19,747 nt of DNA, from the NCBI GenBank assembly GCA_039178805.1, contig JBCDFC010000077.1:1-19747 (forward strand), given 5' to 3'. The DNA comes from Thermohalobaculum sp039178805 (GTDB lineage: Bacteria; Pseudomonadota; Alphaproteobacteria; Rhodobacterales; Rhodobacteraceae). The translations under genes were made by a program, and so were the position numbers. The notes beneath the pieces are model-generated. The model was given only the letters and a program-made list of their open reading frames with translations. It did no database searches and was not told the origin of the DNA. The first letter of the stretch is position 1; every line of letters starts with the position of its first letter. Below are positions 1 to 7,135 of this stretch, piece after piece.

Positions 1-211
1 AATCCCACCGCGCCGCCGCGCTGTTCGCCTCATGGATCGCATCGGCGTGCTCCAGCGTCAGGGGCTCGAGCACCACGCGGTCGCCCCGCAGGACCATGCG
101 CCCCGGCGCCGCCGGCGGCGTCCAATCGGGCACGGGCACGCCCAGGCCCGCATCCCCGCCTACTCCGGTCGCCTGCCGCACCCCCTTGTCAGCCCCGCCG
201 TCTCCCGCCAT
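1..211 (-). CDS. GNAT-family N-acetyltransferase, N-terminal part (runs off the left edge)
   Basis: Reading the complement from the ATG at 211 gives an open frame of 70 codons to the window edge with no stop. After a variable glycine-rich head it reads VPVPDWTPPAAPGRMVLRGD and then RVVLEPLTLEHADAIHEAN, which is the usual start of RimJ/RimL-like acetyltransferases (Acetyltransf_3): a Pro-rich strap followed by the 'G..V.LEPL...HA..L' first strand and helix. The acetyl-CoA site lies outside the window, so the substrate cannot be inferred. The ATG at 211 has GGGAG about 8 bases upstream; an in-frame ATG at 226 directly follows a stop codon and has no such site, so 211 is preferred. It is divergent from the gene at 253. 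The family call is mainly pattern recognition on a short piece. Confidence 0.7.
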   Translation of the reverse strand, partial: MAGDGGADKGVRQATGVGGDAGLGVPVPDWTPPAAPGRMVLRGDRVVLEPLTLEHADAIHEANSAAARWD

Positions 212-238
212 GACTGCCGCTCCCATTCAGACCCAGCC

Positions 239-248
239 GCACCGGTGC
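239..248. promoter_or_regulatory. 10-bp palindrome between divergent genes
   Basis: GCACCGGTGC is its own reverse complement. It sits 4 bases before the ATG at 253 and about 28 bases upstream of the divergent start at 211. No good Shine-Dalgarno is visible for the 253 start, so this site may affect expression of either gene. A 10-bp palindrome in such GC-rich DNA can easily arise by chance. Confidence 0.2.
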
Positions 249-252
249 CCGC

Positions 253-729
253 ATGAACCCGATCCGCGCGCTCTTCCAGCCCCTTCTCCTCGGCCCGGCC
301 GTCATGGCTCTCGGCGGCTGGGGGGTCTGGCATGCCTACACGGTCGCCATCCCGCGCGAAGTGGCCTACGCCAGGCAGGGTGAGGAAGTCGAGGCCCGGG
401 TGATCGCCCGCCGTACCGCGCCGACCTGGCCGCTGCCCGCCGACTTCCCAGCCGAATACGCGCAATATGGGTTCGAGGACCATCTCGTGACCGCCACCTT
501 CGAAGGGGCGGACGGCACGGTCGATGTGACCTCGATGGTCGTGGAAAGCTTCTACAACCGCGTGGCCGAGGGCGATCCGGTGCGCGTACTGCACGTCGCC
601 GAACAGGGCCTTGCCCGCATCGACGACGGTCAGCCGCCAAGCCCCAAGCTCACCCTCATGGGCGCGGCCGTCCTCGCCTGCCTCGGCTTCGGCCTCACCC
701 TCATCGGCCTCGTCGGCCGCCTCCTCTAA
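253..729 (+). CDS. DUF3592-like small membrane protein
   Basis: 158 residues. A hydrophobic segment at about 7-28 and another at about 131-155 flank a soluble region of roughly 100 residues with small beta-rich motifs (EEVEARVIARR, HLVTATFEGADGTVDVTSMV, GDPVRVLHV). A TM segment, a beta-domain with a 'G..V.V.Y.P' type turn, and a C-terminal TM segment is the arrangement of DUF3592 proteins, whose function is not known. The central domain probably faces the periplasm. The start has no clear Shine-Dalgarno, but the frame has no better alternative before the first membrane segment. The gene ends 7 bases before the convergent small ORF at 737. It shows no link to the HTH-TPR gene except proximity. 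Confidence 0.65.
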   Translation: MNPIRALFQPLLLGPAVMALGGWGVWHAYTVAIPREVAYARQGEEVEARVIARRTAPTWPLPADFPAEYAQYGFEDHLVTATFEGADGTVDVTSMVVESFYNRVAEGDPVRVLHVAEQGLARIDDGQPPSPKLTLMGAAVLACLGFGLTLIGLVGRLL

Positions 730-736
730 CGCGCCC

Positions 737-868
737 TCACCGCAGCAGCAGCGCGGCACCCCAGGCGACCGCGCCGAGGGCCGCACTCACCAGCGTGGGG
801 TCGAGCCCCAGGCAGCCCGAAAAGCACAACGTCCCAACCATCGCATTCACCATCCGATCCGTTTCCAT
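737..868 (-). CDS. 43-residue hydrophobic small protein with a strong ribosome-binding site
   Basis: The ATG at 868 reads METDRMVNAMVGTLCFSGCL and continues through GLDPTLVSAALGAVAWGAAL to LLR and a TGA. AAGGAG lies at 878-883 with a 9-base spacer, one of the best ribosome sites in the window, which argues that this short frame is translated. From about residue 8 onward it is almost wholly hydrophobic and small-residue rich, so it may span or enter a membrane. It has two cysteines, C15 and C19, spaced CFSGC; this is not a convincing lipobox. A longer frame running in from 1255 overlaps the HTH-TPR gene and is unlikely. It is divergent from the gene at 977, with a perfect palindrome between them. 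I do not recognise the family. Confidence 0.6.
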   Translation of the reverse strand: METDRMVNAMVGTLCFSGCLGLDPTLVSAALGAVAWGAALLLR

Positions 869-892
869 AGTCCGACACTCCTTGGATTGAAG

Positions 893-908
893 TGCCGTGC
901 GCACGGCA
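893..908. promoter_or_regulatory. 16-bp perfect palindrome, candidate operator
   Basis: TGCCGTGC followed by GCACGGCA is a perfect 16-bp palindrome with no spacer. It lies in the 108-bp gap between the divergent small ORF (start 868) and the HTH-TPR gene (start 977), 9 bases upstream of the small ORF's Shine-Dalgarno. This is where a dimeric repressor would be expected to bind. Its use by the neighbouring HTH protein is inference. It could instead be a 5' leader hairpin, although the lack of a loop makes that less likely. Confidence 0.45.
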
Positions 909-964
909 GCTATCGTCGACCCATCGAACATGCTGCCGCGCGACCGGGATTGGATTAGCCGAGG

Positions 965-983
965 TTTGACCGCGTTTTGACCG
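965..983 (+). promoter_or_regulatory. Direct repeat TTTGACCG x2, 11-bp period, over the start codon
   Basis: TTTGACCG occurs at 965-972 and again at 976-983, one helical turn apart. The second copy contains the TTG start codon at 977. An 11-bp phased direct repeat over a translation start could be a binding site for the gene's own HTH protein, or a chance duplication. GAGG at 961-964 is the only ribosome-site-like sequence for this start, about 12 bases away. Confidence 0.3.
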
Positions 984-2599
984 AGCCCGCGACATTCACC
1001 GAGCGCTTCGCCGTCCTCATCACGCGCTACATCGAGGCGAAGGGCTGGACGCTGAAGGAAGTCGCCCACGCTGTCTGGGGCGTGAACGGCGCCGGTCGCG
1101 AGTCCCACGTAAGTGGCTACATGAAGGGCACCAAGGGCAAGCCCTCCAAGCCCACGCAGGATCGCTTCTGCAAAGCGCTCGGCATCCCGCCAGAAGAGAT
1201 CGAGGCCTGCCGCGCCCCACCACCGCCACCTCAGCCGGCCGCGGAGGAGACCCATGGGCTAGGCCACCAGCTCATGGCGGAGTTGGCGCGGCAGTTCGAG
1301 GAGACGGCGAAGGCCGAGGGGGTGCTCGGCTGGACCGACTGGCTCAGGGAGAAAGCGGCGGAGTACCGCAGGCTCCGCGAGGAGGTCGAGGCACTGCGCG
1401 CCAGCGACGAGCGTCTCGACAATCAGCTCGCCGAGGCCATCGCGCTGATGGACGCGGCCCATTTCGCCGAGGCCGACGCGATCCTGACGGCAGCGAAGGA
1501 GCTTTCGCGCGACCGGGCCCGCACGGCACTCGAGCAAACCTCCCGCTTCGAGCAGGCCCAGGCCCGCCTCGCGCTCCTGCAACGCGACGCCGAGACCGCC
1601 AGCCACCACCTGATCGCCGCCTGCAGCCTCTTCGACACCCTAGACCCCAACCACGCCATCGCCCTTCGCCAAAAACTCGGCCAAGAGACGTACCACGAGG
1701 CCAACCGCACGGGCGGCCCCGGCTTTATCGTCGCGGCCGACATCTTCCGCAGCATCACCACCATCGCAACCGAAACTACGCGTCCCAACGCCTGGGCCAG
1801 CGCCCAAAACAGCCTCGCAATCGCCTTGAAAACCCAGGGTCAGAGGATGGCTGGCGAGGCGGGCTCGGCGCTGTTGGCGGAGGCGGTGTCGGCCTACCGC
1901 GCGGCACTCCGTGTTCGCACCGAGAAGACGCACCCAGCGACCTGGGCGATGATACAGAACAACCTCGGCGGTGCGCTGCGGCTCCAAGGCACGCGAACGG
2001 GCGGCGAGGCGGGTTCGGCGCTGTTGGCCGAGGCGGTGTCGGCCTGTCGCGCGGCGCTCCGCGTCACCACCGAGGAGGCGCACCCGGTGGACTGGGCGAG
2101 GACGCAGAACAATCTCGGCATCGCGCTGCAGGTCCAAGGCACGCGGACGACCGGCGAGGCGGGCTCGGTGCTGTTGGCCGAGGCGGTGACGGCCTATCGC
2201 GCGGCTCTCCGTGTTCGCACGGAGGAGACTCACCCGGTGGGCTGGGCGATGACGCAGAACAATCTCGGTGGTGCGCTTGAGGAAAACGGTTGGCGGACGG
2301 GCGGAGACGCGGGCTCGGTGCTGTTGGCCGAGGCAGTGTCAGCCTATCGCGCTGCACTTCGCGTCCGTACGGAAGAGGCGATGCCATTGGCATGGGCGGA
2401 GACAACCGTAAACCTGGGTCTAGCATTCGAGACGCTGGCGGATCTGGTGCCGGAGCGGGCGCGGGAACACTTGGAGGCGGCACATTCCTGTTTCGATGAT
2501 GCGCTACGGGTCTTGGATCCGGAGCATTTGGTGCACGATTACGACATCACGACCGAGGTGCAGGCGCGGGTTGCCGAGAAGTTGGCGGGGTTGGGGTAG
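977..2599 (+). CDS. HTH-TPR protein (N-terminal helix-turn-helix, C-terminal tetratricopeptide repeats)
   Basis: 540 residues. Residues about 8-78 look like a Cro/C1-type DNA-binding domain (ITRYIEAKGWTLKEVAHAVW ... HVSGYMKG ... RFCKALGIPPEEI). A proline-rich linker (PPPPPQP, about 81-87) and a charged, probably coiled-coil helix (about 115-150) follow. From about 150 to the end it is TPR-like, including four near-identical 50-residue units from about 275 to 485 carrying the QNNLGxAL and AYRAALRVRTEE motifs. The start is TTG at 977: a TAG lies at 956 in frame and no ATG or GTG occurs before the HTH begins. HTH plus TPR recalls ligand- or peptide-sensing regulators, and this TPR subtype also occurs in bacterial conflict proteins; neither role is shown here. 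No enzymatic domain is visible. It ends 5 bases before the convergent aspS stop. Confidence 0.75.
   Translation: MTEPATFTERFAVLITRYIEAKGWTLKEVAHAVWGVNGAGRESHVSGYMKGTKGKPSKPTQDRFCKALGIPPEEIEACRAPPPPPQPAAEETHGLGHQLMAELARQFEETAKAEGVLGWTDWLREKAAEYRRLREEVEALRASDERLDNQLAEAIALMDAAHFAEADAILTAAKELSRDRARTALEQTSRFEQAQARLALLQRDAETASHHLIAACSLFDTLDPNHAIALRQKLGQETYHEANRTGGPGFIVAADIFRSITTIATETTRPNAWASAQNSLAIALKTQGQRMAGEAGSALLAEAVSAYRAALRVRTEKTHPATWAMIQNNLGGALRLQGTRTGGEAGSALLAEAVSACRAALRVTTEEAHPVDWARTQNNLGIALQVQGTRTTGEAGSVLLAEAVTAYRAALRVRTEETHPVGWAMTQNNLGGALEENGWRTGGDAGSVLLAEAVSAYRAALRVRTEEAMPLAWAETTVNLGLAFETLADLVPERAREHLEAAHSCFDDALRVLDPEHLVHDYDITTEVQARVAEKLAGLG
1800..2400 (+). repeat. Four tandem 150-bp units encoding 50-residue TPR motifs
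   Basis: The marker GGCGAGGC(G/C) recurs at 1853, 2003, 2153 and, diverged, 2303, an exact 150-bp period. Downstream of each marker CTGTTGGC(C/G)GAGGC is almost unchanged, and protein motifs NNLG and AALRV recur in register. Conservation at the DNA level suggests recent duplication or gene conversion within the gene, and the copy number may vary between strains. Confidence 0.85.
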
Positions 2600-2604
2600 C
2601 GCCC

Positions 2605-4383
2605 TCAGTCCTTGGGGAGGAGGCGGAGGCCCAGGTCGCGGAGGAGTTGGGGGTCGACCGTGGAGGGGGCGCCCATCATCGGGTCCTCGGCGCGCTGGTT
2701 CATCGGGAACATGATGACCTCGCGGATGTTCTCGGCACCCGCCAGCAGCATCACGATCCGGTCGATGCCCGGAGCGATCCCCCCATGCGGCGGCGCGCCA
2801 TAGCGGAAGGCGTTCAGCATGCCGCCGAACTTCTCCTCCACCACATCCGCGCCATAGCCCGCGATCTCGAACGCCTTGAACATGATCTCGGGCTTGTGGT
2901 TCCGAATAGCACCCGACGACAGCTCCACCCCGTTGCAGACGATATCGTACTGATAGCCCAGTACGCCAAGCGGATCCACGCCCTCGAGCGCTGCAAGCCC
3001 GCCCTGAGGCATCGAGAACGGGTTGTGCGAGAAGTCGAGCTTCTTCGCCTCCTCGTCCCACTCATACATCGGAAAATCGACGATCCAGCAGAAGTCGAAC
3101 CGTTCGGTATCCGTAAGCCCCAGCTCCGCCCCGATCACGTTCCGCGCCCGCCCCGCCACATCGACAAAGTCGGCAGGCTTGCCGGCCAGGAAGAAGGCCG
3201 CATCGCCTGCGCCAAGGCCAAGCTGCGCGCGCACGGCCTCCGTCCGCTCTTCGCCGATGTTCTTGGCAAGAGGACCTGCGCCGATGACAGCGCCCCCTTC
3301 CTCGCGCCAGAAAATGTAGCCCATACCGGGCAGGCCTTCGCGTTGGGCCCAGGAGTTCATGCGATCGCAGAAGGCACGGCTGCCGCCGGTGGGGGCGGGG
3401 ATGGCGCGGATCTCGGTGCCCTCGTCCTCGAGGATCTTGGCGAAGATCTTGAAGCCGCTCCCTCGGAAATGCTGCGAGACGACCTGCATCTCGATCGGGT
3501 TGCGCAGATCCGGCTTGTCGGAGCCGTATTTCAGCATCGCCTCGGCATAAGGGATGCGCGGGAAGACGGGCGTCACGGGCTTGCCCCCGCCAAACTCCTC
3601 GAAAAGCCCGCGCATGACGGGCTCGATCGCTTGGAACACGTCCTCCTGCTCGACGAAGCTCATCTCGATATCGAGCTGGTAGAATTCGCCGGGGCTGCGA
3701 TCGGCGCGCGGGTCCTCGTCGCGAAAGCAGGGCGCGATCTGGAAGTAGCGGTCAAAGCCCGCGATCATGGTGAGCTGTTTGAACTGCTGCGGCGCCTGGG
3801 GGAGCGCGTAGAACGTGCCCTTGTGAAGGCGCGAGGGCACGAGGAAATCGCGCGCGCCTTCGGGGCTCGAGGCCGTGAGGATCGGGGTCTGGAACTCGAA
3901 GAAACCCTGATCGGTCATGCGCTTGCGAATGGACGCGATCACGGCCGAGCGGAGCATGATATTGGCATGAAGCCGCTCACGCCGGAGATCGAGGAAACGG
4001 TATTTGAGGCGCGTCTCCTCGGGGTAGTCGAGCTCGCCGAAGACGGGCAGGGGCAGCTCCTCGGCGGCCGAAAGGACCTCGAGATCGCGGATATAGACCT
4101 CGATATCGCCGGTCGCGAGGTTGGGGTTCTGGAGGGCTGCGTCGCGTGCCTTGACGGTGCCGTCGATGCGGATCACCCATTCCGAGCGGACGTTCTCGAC
4201 GGCCTGGAAGGCGGGGCTGTCCGGGTCGGCGAGGACCTGAGTGATGCCGTAATGGTCGCGCAGATCGATGAAGAGGACGCCGCCATGGTCGCGCACGCGA
4301 TGAACCCAGCCCGATAGGCGGACGGTTTCGCCCACATGGGTCTCGCGAAGCTCGGCGCAGGTGTGGCTGCGATAGGCGTGCAT
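2605..4383 (-). CDS. aspS: Aspartyl-tRNA synthetase
   Basis: 592 residues, the normal size of bacterial AspRS. It charges tRNA with aspartate in the cytoplasm. The N-terminal anticodon-binding OB fold reads VRLSGWVHRVRDHGGVLFID. The class II core follows, with motif 2 around CFRDEDPRADRSPGEFYQLD, the inserted GAD-type region, and motif 3 near the C-terminus (GGIAPGIDRIVMLL). The start is the ATG at 4383 (MHAYRSHTCAEL), which matches the usual N-terminus and has GAGGA about 7 bases upstream; an in-frame extension to 4572 is unlikely. Many alphaproteobacterial AspRS also mischarge tRNA-Asn for GatCAB repair. I cannot settle discriminating versus non-discriminating type by eye. Confidence 0.97.
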   Translation of the reverse strand: MHAYRSHTCAELRETHVGETVRLSGWVHRVRDHGGVLFIDLRDHYGITQVLADPDSPAFQAVENVRSEWVIRIDGTVKARDAALQNPNLATGDIEVYIRDLEVLSAAEELPLPVFGELDYPEETRLKYRFLDLRRERLHANIMLRSAVIASIRKRMTDQGFFEFQTPILTASSPEGARDFLVPSRLHKGTFYALPQAPQQFKQLTMIAGFDRYFQIAPCFRDEDPRADRSPGEFYQLDIEMSFVEQEDVFQAIEPVMRGLFEEFGGGKPVTPVFPRIPYAEAMLKYGSDKPDLRNPIEMQVVSQHFRGSGFKIFAKILEDEGTEIRAIPAPTGGSRAFCDRMNSWAQREGLPGMGYIFWREEGGAVIGAGPLAKNIGEERTEAVRAQLGLGAGDAAFFLAGKPADFVDVAGRARNVIGAELGLTDTERFDFCWIVDFPMYEWDEEAKKLDFSHNPFSMPQGGLAALEGVDPLGVLGYQYDIVCNGVELSSGAIRNHKPEIMFKAFEIAGYGADVVEEKFGGMLNAFRYGAPPHGGIAPGIDRIVMLLAGAENIREVIMFPMNQRAEDPMMGAPSTVDPQLLRDLGLRLLPKD

Positions 4384-4698
4384 GGGTGATCCTCGGTCGA
4401 CTGGGTCTCGCTGGGTTTGCAATGGGTCTCGATGGGCCGGGCGGGCGCGTGGGGCTTCGCGCGGGGGGGCGGTTTCGTCAAGAGCGGCGGGCTGACGGGG
4501 GCCCGCAACGCCACGCATCGCCTGCGCTCGCGTGGCTGCGCCCACCCGCCAGCCCGCCGCTGGGGATCGCACAGAGGGGCGGCGTCGCGGCCGCTGGATG
4601 TTGCGCGGCGAGACCCCCCAGCGTTCGGTGAAAATTCAGCTTTCTGGGTCAACCATGTCGTGGGAGGGCGCGAGTAAAGCAGCGGCTTAGTGTGGGCG
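4384..4698. other. 315-bp intergenic region upstream of aspS
   Basis: No convincing gene was found on either strand: the open frames here are extensions or shadows. Close to aspS there is a 14-base direct repeat with one mismatch, TGGGTCTCG(C/A)TGGG, at 4402-4415 and 4423-4436 (21-bp period), which would lie in the aspS 5' leader. A TTGACC on the minus strand (4652 to 4647) could be a -35 box for aspS, but no good -10 follows at the right distance. Confidence 0.5.
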
Positions 4699-5703
4699 TC
4701 AGCGCCAGGCATGGACCATGTGGCGGTCGCGGCTGGAGGCGCTCCAGGTGAGTTTCGGCGGGGGCTCGGCGCAGGCGGGGTTGCGTTGGACCTCGATCCG
4801 GCTGAAGCCGAGCTCGCGCAGTATCGAGGCGAGGCAGGCGGTGTTCGGCGCAAACATGTTGGTCGCGTCGCGGTCGAGGCTGTCGCCCTCGTAGTGGCGC
4901 ATCACCGGCTCATCGATGTGGTTGCAGGCGGTCACCGTGTCGACCACCAGCAGATCGCGTGTCATCGCCGCCGCCCGTGCGAGACCGCCATAGGGGTCTG
5001 TCAGGTGGTAGAGGACACCGAGAAAGAGCACCGTGTCGAACATCCCCTGACGCTCAGGCGAGAGATCGAACACGTCCACATCCTCGGATGTCACGTGCGA
5101 GCCGAGCGCCCGGTGCGCCGTGTCGAAGCCTGCCTTCGTGCCCCAGCCGGGCCCCGACCAGCAGAAATGGTCCGTCGCCAGCACCTCGGCTGCACCCCGT
5201 CGCTCCGCCTCGAAGGAGAAGAAGCCGTCCCAGGCGCCGATATCCAGCACGCGCCCGCCCGGTGCCATCGGCGCGAAGACCGCCTCGCCCTCCGCCCGCA
5301 GATGCGCCACGGGCCGCATCCCGTCCGTCACCCCGTCCGGCAGGGCGAGGCAGTGGAACCAACGGATGCCCCAGCGCCAGGAGGCGTAGGGCCCATGCGC
5401 CGCATACCAAGCGGCGATCACGCCCTCATGCCGGTCGCGTGGGATTTCTTCGTAGAATTCGGGGCTGTCGAGGAAGGAGCGCTGCAGCGCCTTCAGCGGT
5501 ATGCCGCGCGCGACGGTGGCTTCCGCCGCCGCAACCCCGCCTGGCTCGGGCTCACGGCCGAGCAGTAGGCGGTAGCAACGATGGCCGTCATTCGCCGCGG
5601 CCTTGTGCAACCCGTCCTCTTCGCGGCCGAGCGCCAGAAAGCCCGCAAGTGCCTCTTGGTCGGCCGCATCGAAGGGCAGGTATTCGACCACATAATCGCC
5701 CAT
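4699..5703 (-). CDS. CmoB-like SAM-dependent methyltransferase with DUF4214-like N-terminus
   Basis: 334 residues. Residues about 41-83 (CYRLLLGREPEPGG ... ALQRSFLDSPEF) resemble the DUF4214 module found in surface and glycan-related proteins. The rest is a class I methyltransferase: motif I VLDIGAWDGFFSFEAERRGA at about 152-171, an acidic strand end at TDHF (177-180), and FDTVLFLGVLYHLTDP at about 222-237. This 'GVLYHL.DP' signature and FAPN near 284 are like CmoB/DUF1698 proteins. A true tRNA-modifying CmoB would not carry the N-terminal module, so the substrate is open and may be a sugar or lipid. The ATG at 5703 is chosen because GGGAGG lies upstream; the longer frame to 5799 reads into the gap. 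It is last of three same-strand genes, 58 bases after the CPBP gene. Confidence 0.75.
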   Translation of the reverse strand: MGDYVVEYLPFDAADQEALAGFLALGREEDGLHKAAANDGHRCYRLLLGREPEPGGVAAAEATVARGIPLKALQRSFLDSPEFYEEIPRDRHEGVIAAWYAAHGPYASWRWGIRWFHCLALPDGVTDGMRPVAHLRAEGEAVFAPMAPGGRVLDIGAWDGFFSFEAERRGAAEVLATDHFCWSGPGWGTKAGFDTAHRALGSHVTSEDVDVFDLSPERQGMFDTVLFLGVLYHLTDPYGGLARAAAMTRDLLVVDTVTACNHIDEPVMRHYEGDSLDRDATNMFAPNTACLASILRELGFSRIEVQRNPACAEPPPKLTWSASSRDRHMVHAWR

Positions 5704-5761
5704 CGCCGTCTCCCTCCCATGTGTCCGTGCTGATGGCGCGGCGGGCATCCGGTGGCAAGTC

Positions 5762-6439
5762 TCAGCTTGGGATCGCACCGTGATAGAAGTAGCGGCCAAG
5801 GCCCACGGTGAAGACGATCATGCCCCCGAGCGCGTGCAGCAGAAGGGCGACGATAAAGCTGCCCGAGCGGAGATAGGCGTAACCGATCACCAACCCGGCC
5901 AGCGTCGTCAGCCCGATCGCCACCGCGTTCTGATAGAAGAGATGCCCGATCGCGAAGATCGCGCCGTTCGCCAGCACCGCGGCGAGCGGCGCCGGGAAAA
6001 GCGCGCCATAGCGGCGGAAGAAGAGGGGCCGGAAGATGATCTCCTGCGGCAGGGCCGAGAAGATCGGATAAAGCGCCATCACCATCAACCAGCGCTCGGT
6101 CGCGTAAGTCGGGAAGCCCAAGAACGACTGCGGGCTCAGCGTGAGGACCAGCATCGTGCAGCAGACTGCCGTGATCGCCGCATAGAGCGCCGCGAAGCCG
6201 ATCCAGCCCCGCAGATTGCCGCCCAAAAGCTCGCGCCATTCAAAACCCGGCGTGCGCCCCAGAAGAAAGATCGCAAGCGCCAGGAGCGCGCCAAGCACCG
6301 GGAAAAGCGGGAAAAGACCCGCCATCAGCAGCATCAGGATCGGCACGCCGGCGAACAGCATGGAGAATTCGGCCCAAAGCCCGATACGTCGGGACGGCTC
6401 GATCGCGGGCGGGGCGGGCAGGGCGGAGGTTAGCTGCAT
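5762..6439 (-). CDS. CPBP-family intramembrane protease homologue
   Basis: 225 residues with about six hydrophobic segments. The CPBP (CaaX protease / bacteriocin-processing, 'Abi') motifs are present: motif 1 is PQEIIFRPLFFRRYG at 131-145, with E133 and R137; motif 2 is FAIGHLFYQN with H166; the later His is in LHALGG, H202. The canonical first motif is EExxxR; here the first Glu is Gln (Q132), which may weaken metal-dependent proteolysis or reflect a subfamily variant. Substrates of this family in proteobacteria are mostly unknown. The ATG at 6439 is preceded by AGGGAT. It lies 33 bases downstream of the ParA-like gene and is probably co-transcribed with it. Confidence 0.85.
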   Translation of the reverse strand: MQLTSALPAPPAIEPSRRIGLWAEFSMLFAGVPILMLLMAGLFPLFPVLGALLALAIFLLGRTPGFEWRELLGGNLRGWIGFAALYAAITAVCCTMLVLTLSPQSFLGFPTYATERWLMVMALYPIFSALPQEIIFRPLFFRRYGALFPAPLAAVLANGAIFAIGHLFYQNAVAIGLTTLAGLVIGYAYLRSGSFIVALLLHALGGMIVFTVGLGRYFYHGAIPS

Positions 6440-6472
6440 CGTGATCCCTAGATGGCCGCGCCACCCCGCGGT

Positions 6473-7105
6473 TCAAGCGTCTGCAGCGCCCAGCGCCCGC
6501 ATCAAGGGCAGGAAGGGTTCCTGCAATCGCCGCTCGGCGACGCGCGTGCCGTCGAAGGCGGCCAGTCCTTGCGCCGCCAGATCCGCATAGCCTGTGCGCT
6601 CAGGGATCTTGGCTGAGATCTCACGCCCGAGATCGCCGACAGCCGCGTCGAGCGCCGCCGCCGCCCGTCCCGCGCGCAAGCGATTGGCGACGAGATGCAC
6701 GGGCACCTTGCCTTTGCGCACACGCTTGATGTCCTCGATCTCGTCGAGAAAGAGCCGCGTTGCGCCGAGATCGAAAAGGCCCGGCTGCAGCGGCGTGACG
6801 ACGGCCCGCGCCTCGGCGATCAAGGCCTCCGCCCGGCTGCCCTTGAGCGCACCGGGCGCATCGATGACCAGCCAGTCGAGCTTCTTCGGATGATCCCCGA
6901 TCGCCCCGGACTTGCGCCAGGAAAGCCCGATGATCGGCGCCGCGGTCGCGGGGCGGAGCGCAAGCCAAGCGAGCGCCGATTGCTGCGCATCCGCATCGGC
7001 GATGGCCACGCGCGCACCCCGAACGGCCAGCGCTGCGGCAAGGCTGACGGAGATCATCGTCTTGCCGACACCACCCTTCCGGTTCGCCACTAGGACCGTA
7101 TCCAC
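6473..7105 (-). CDS. ParA/MinD-superfamily ATPase, orphan
   Basis: 210 residues. The deviant Walker A box is at 10-16 (KGGVGKT), followed by IADADAQQSALAW at about 35-47 and the Walker-B-like LVIDAPGAL. Length and motifs fit small single-domain ParA proteins, which bind ATP and dimerise on DNA or membranes to position cargo. No ParB, parS-like site or chemotaxis/flagellar partner is next to it, so it is not the chromosome-partition ParA. The start is GTG at 7105, preceded by AAGGAGGG with a 9-base spacer, a strong site that fixes the start. It heads a same-strand run with the CPBP protease and the methyltransferase and is divergent from rnd. The cargo is unknown. Confidence 0.88.
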   Translation of the reverse strand: MDTVLVANRKGGVGKTMISVSLAAALAVRGARVAIADADAQQSALAWLALRPATAAPIIGLSWRKSGAIGDHPKKLDWLVIDAPGALKGSRAEALIAEARAVVTPLQPGLFDLGATRLFLDEIEDIKRVRKGKVPVHLVANRLRAGRAAAALDAAVGDLGREISAKIPERTGYADLAAQGLAAFDGTRVAERRLQEPFLPLMRALGAADA

Positions 7106-7135
7106 GCTCGATTTCCCTCCTTGGCTTTACGTCGC

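Noticed and set aside
160..786. 208-residue minus-strand frame across the DUF3592-like gene
   Set aside because: It conflicts with the two-TM protein at 253-729 and with the GNAT start; its composition is that of a shadow frame.
977..2599. Calling the HTH-TPR protein a proven defence or quorum-sensing protein
   Set aside because: No effector or peptide-precursor signature is visible; the architecture alone is not enough.
2600..2604. Terminator between the convergent HTH-TPR and aspS genes
   Set aside because: Only 5 bases separate the stops and no stem-loop with a T-run spans them.
2647..4317. 556-residue open frame on the plus strand
   Set aside because: It is antisense to the clearly recognisable aspS and has no family-like motifs; long antisense frames are expected in GC-rich DNA.
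5780..6433. 217-residue plus-strand frame over the CPBP gene
   Set aside because: It is very rich in Arg, Gln and Glu without motifs, and opposite a clear CPBP protein.
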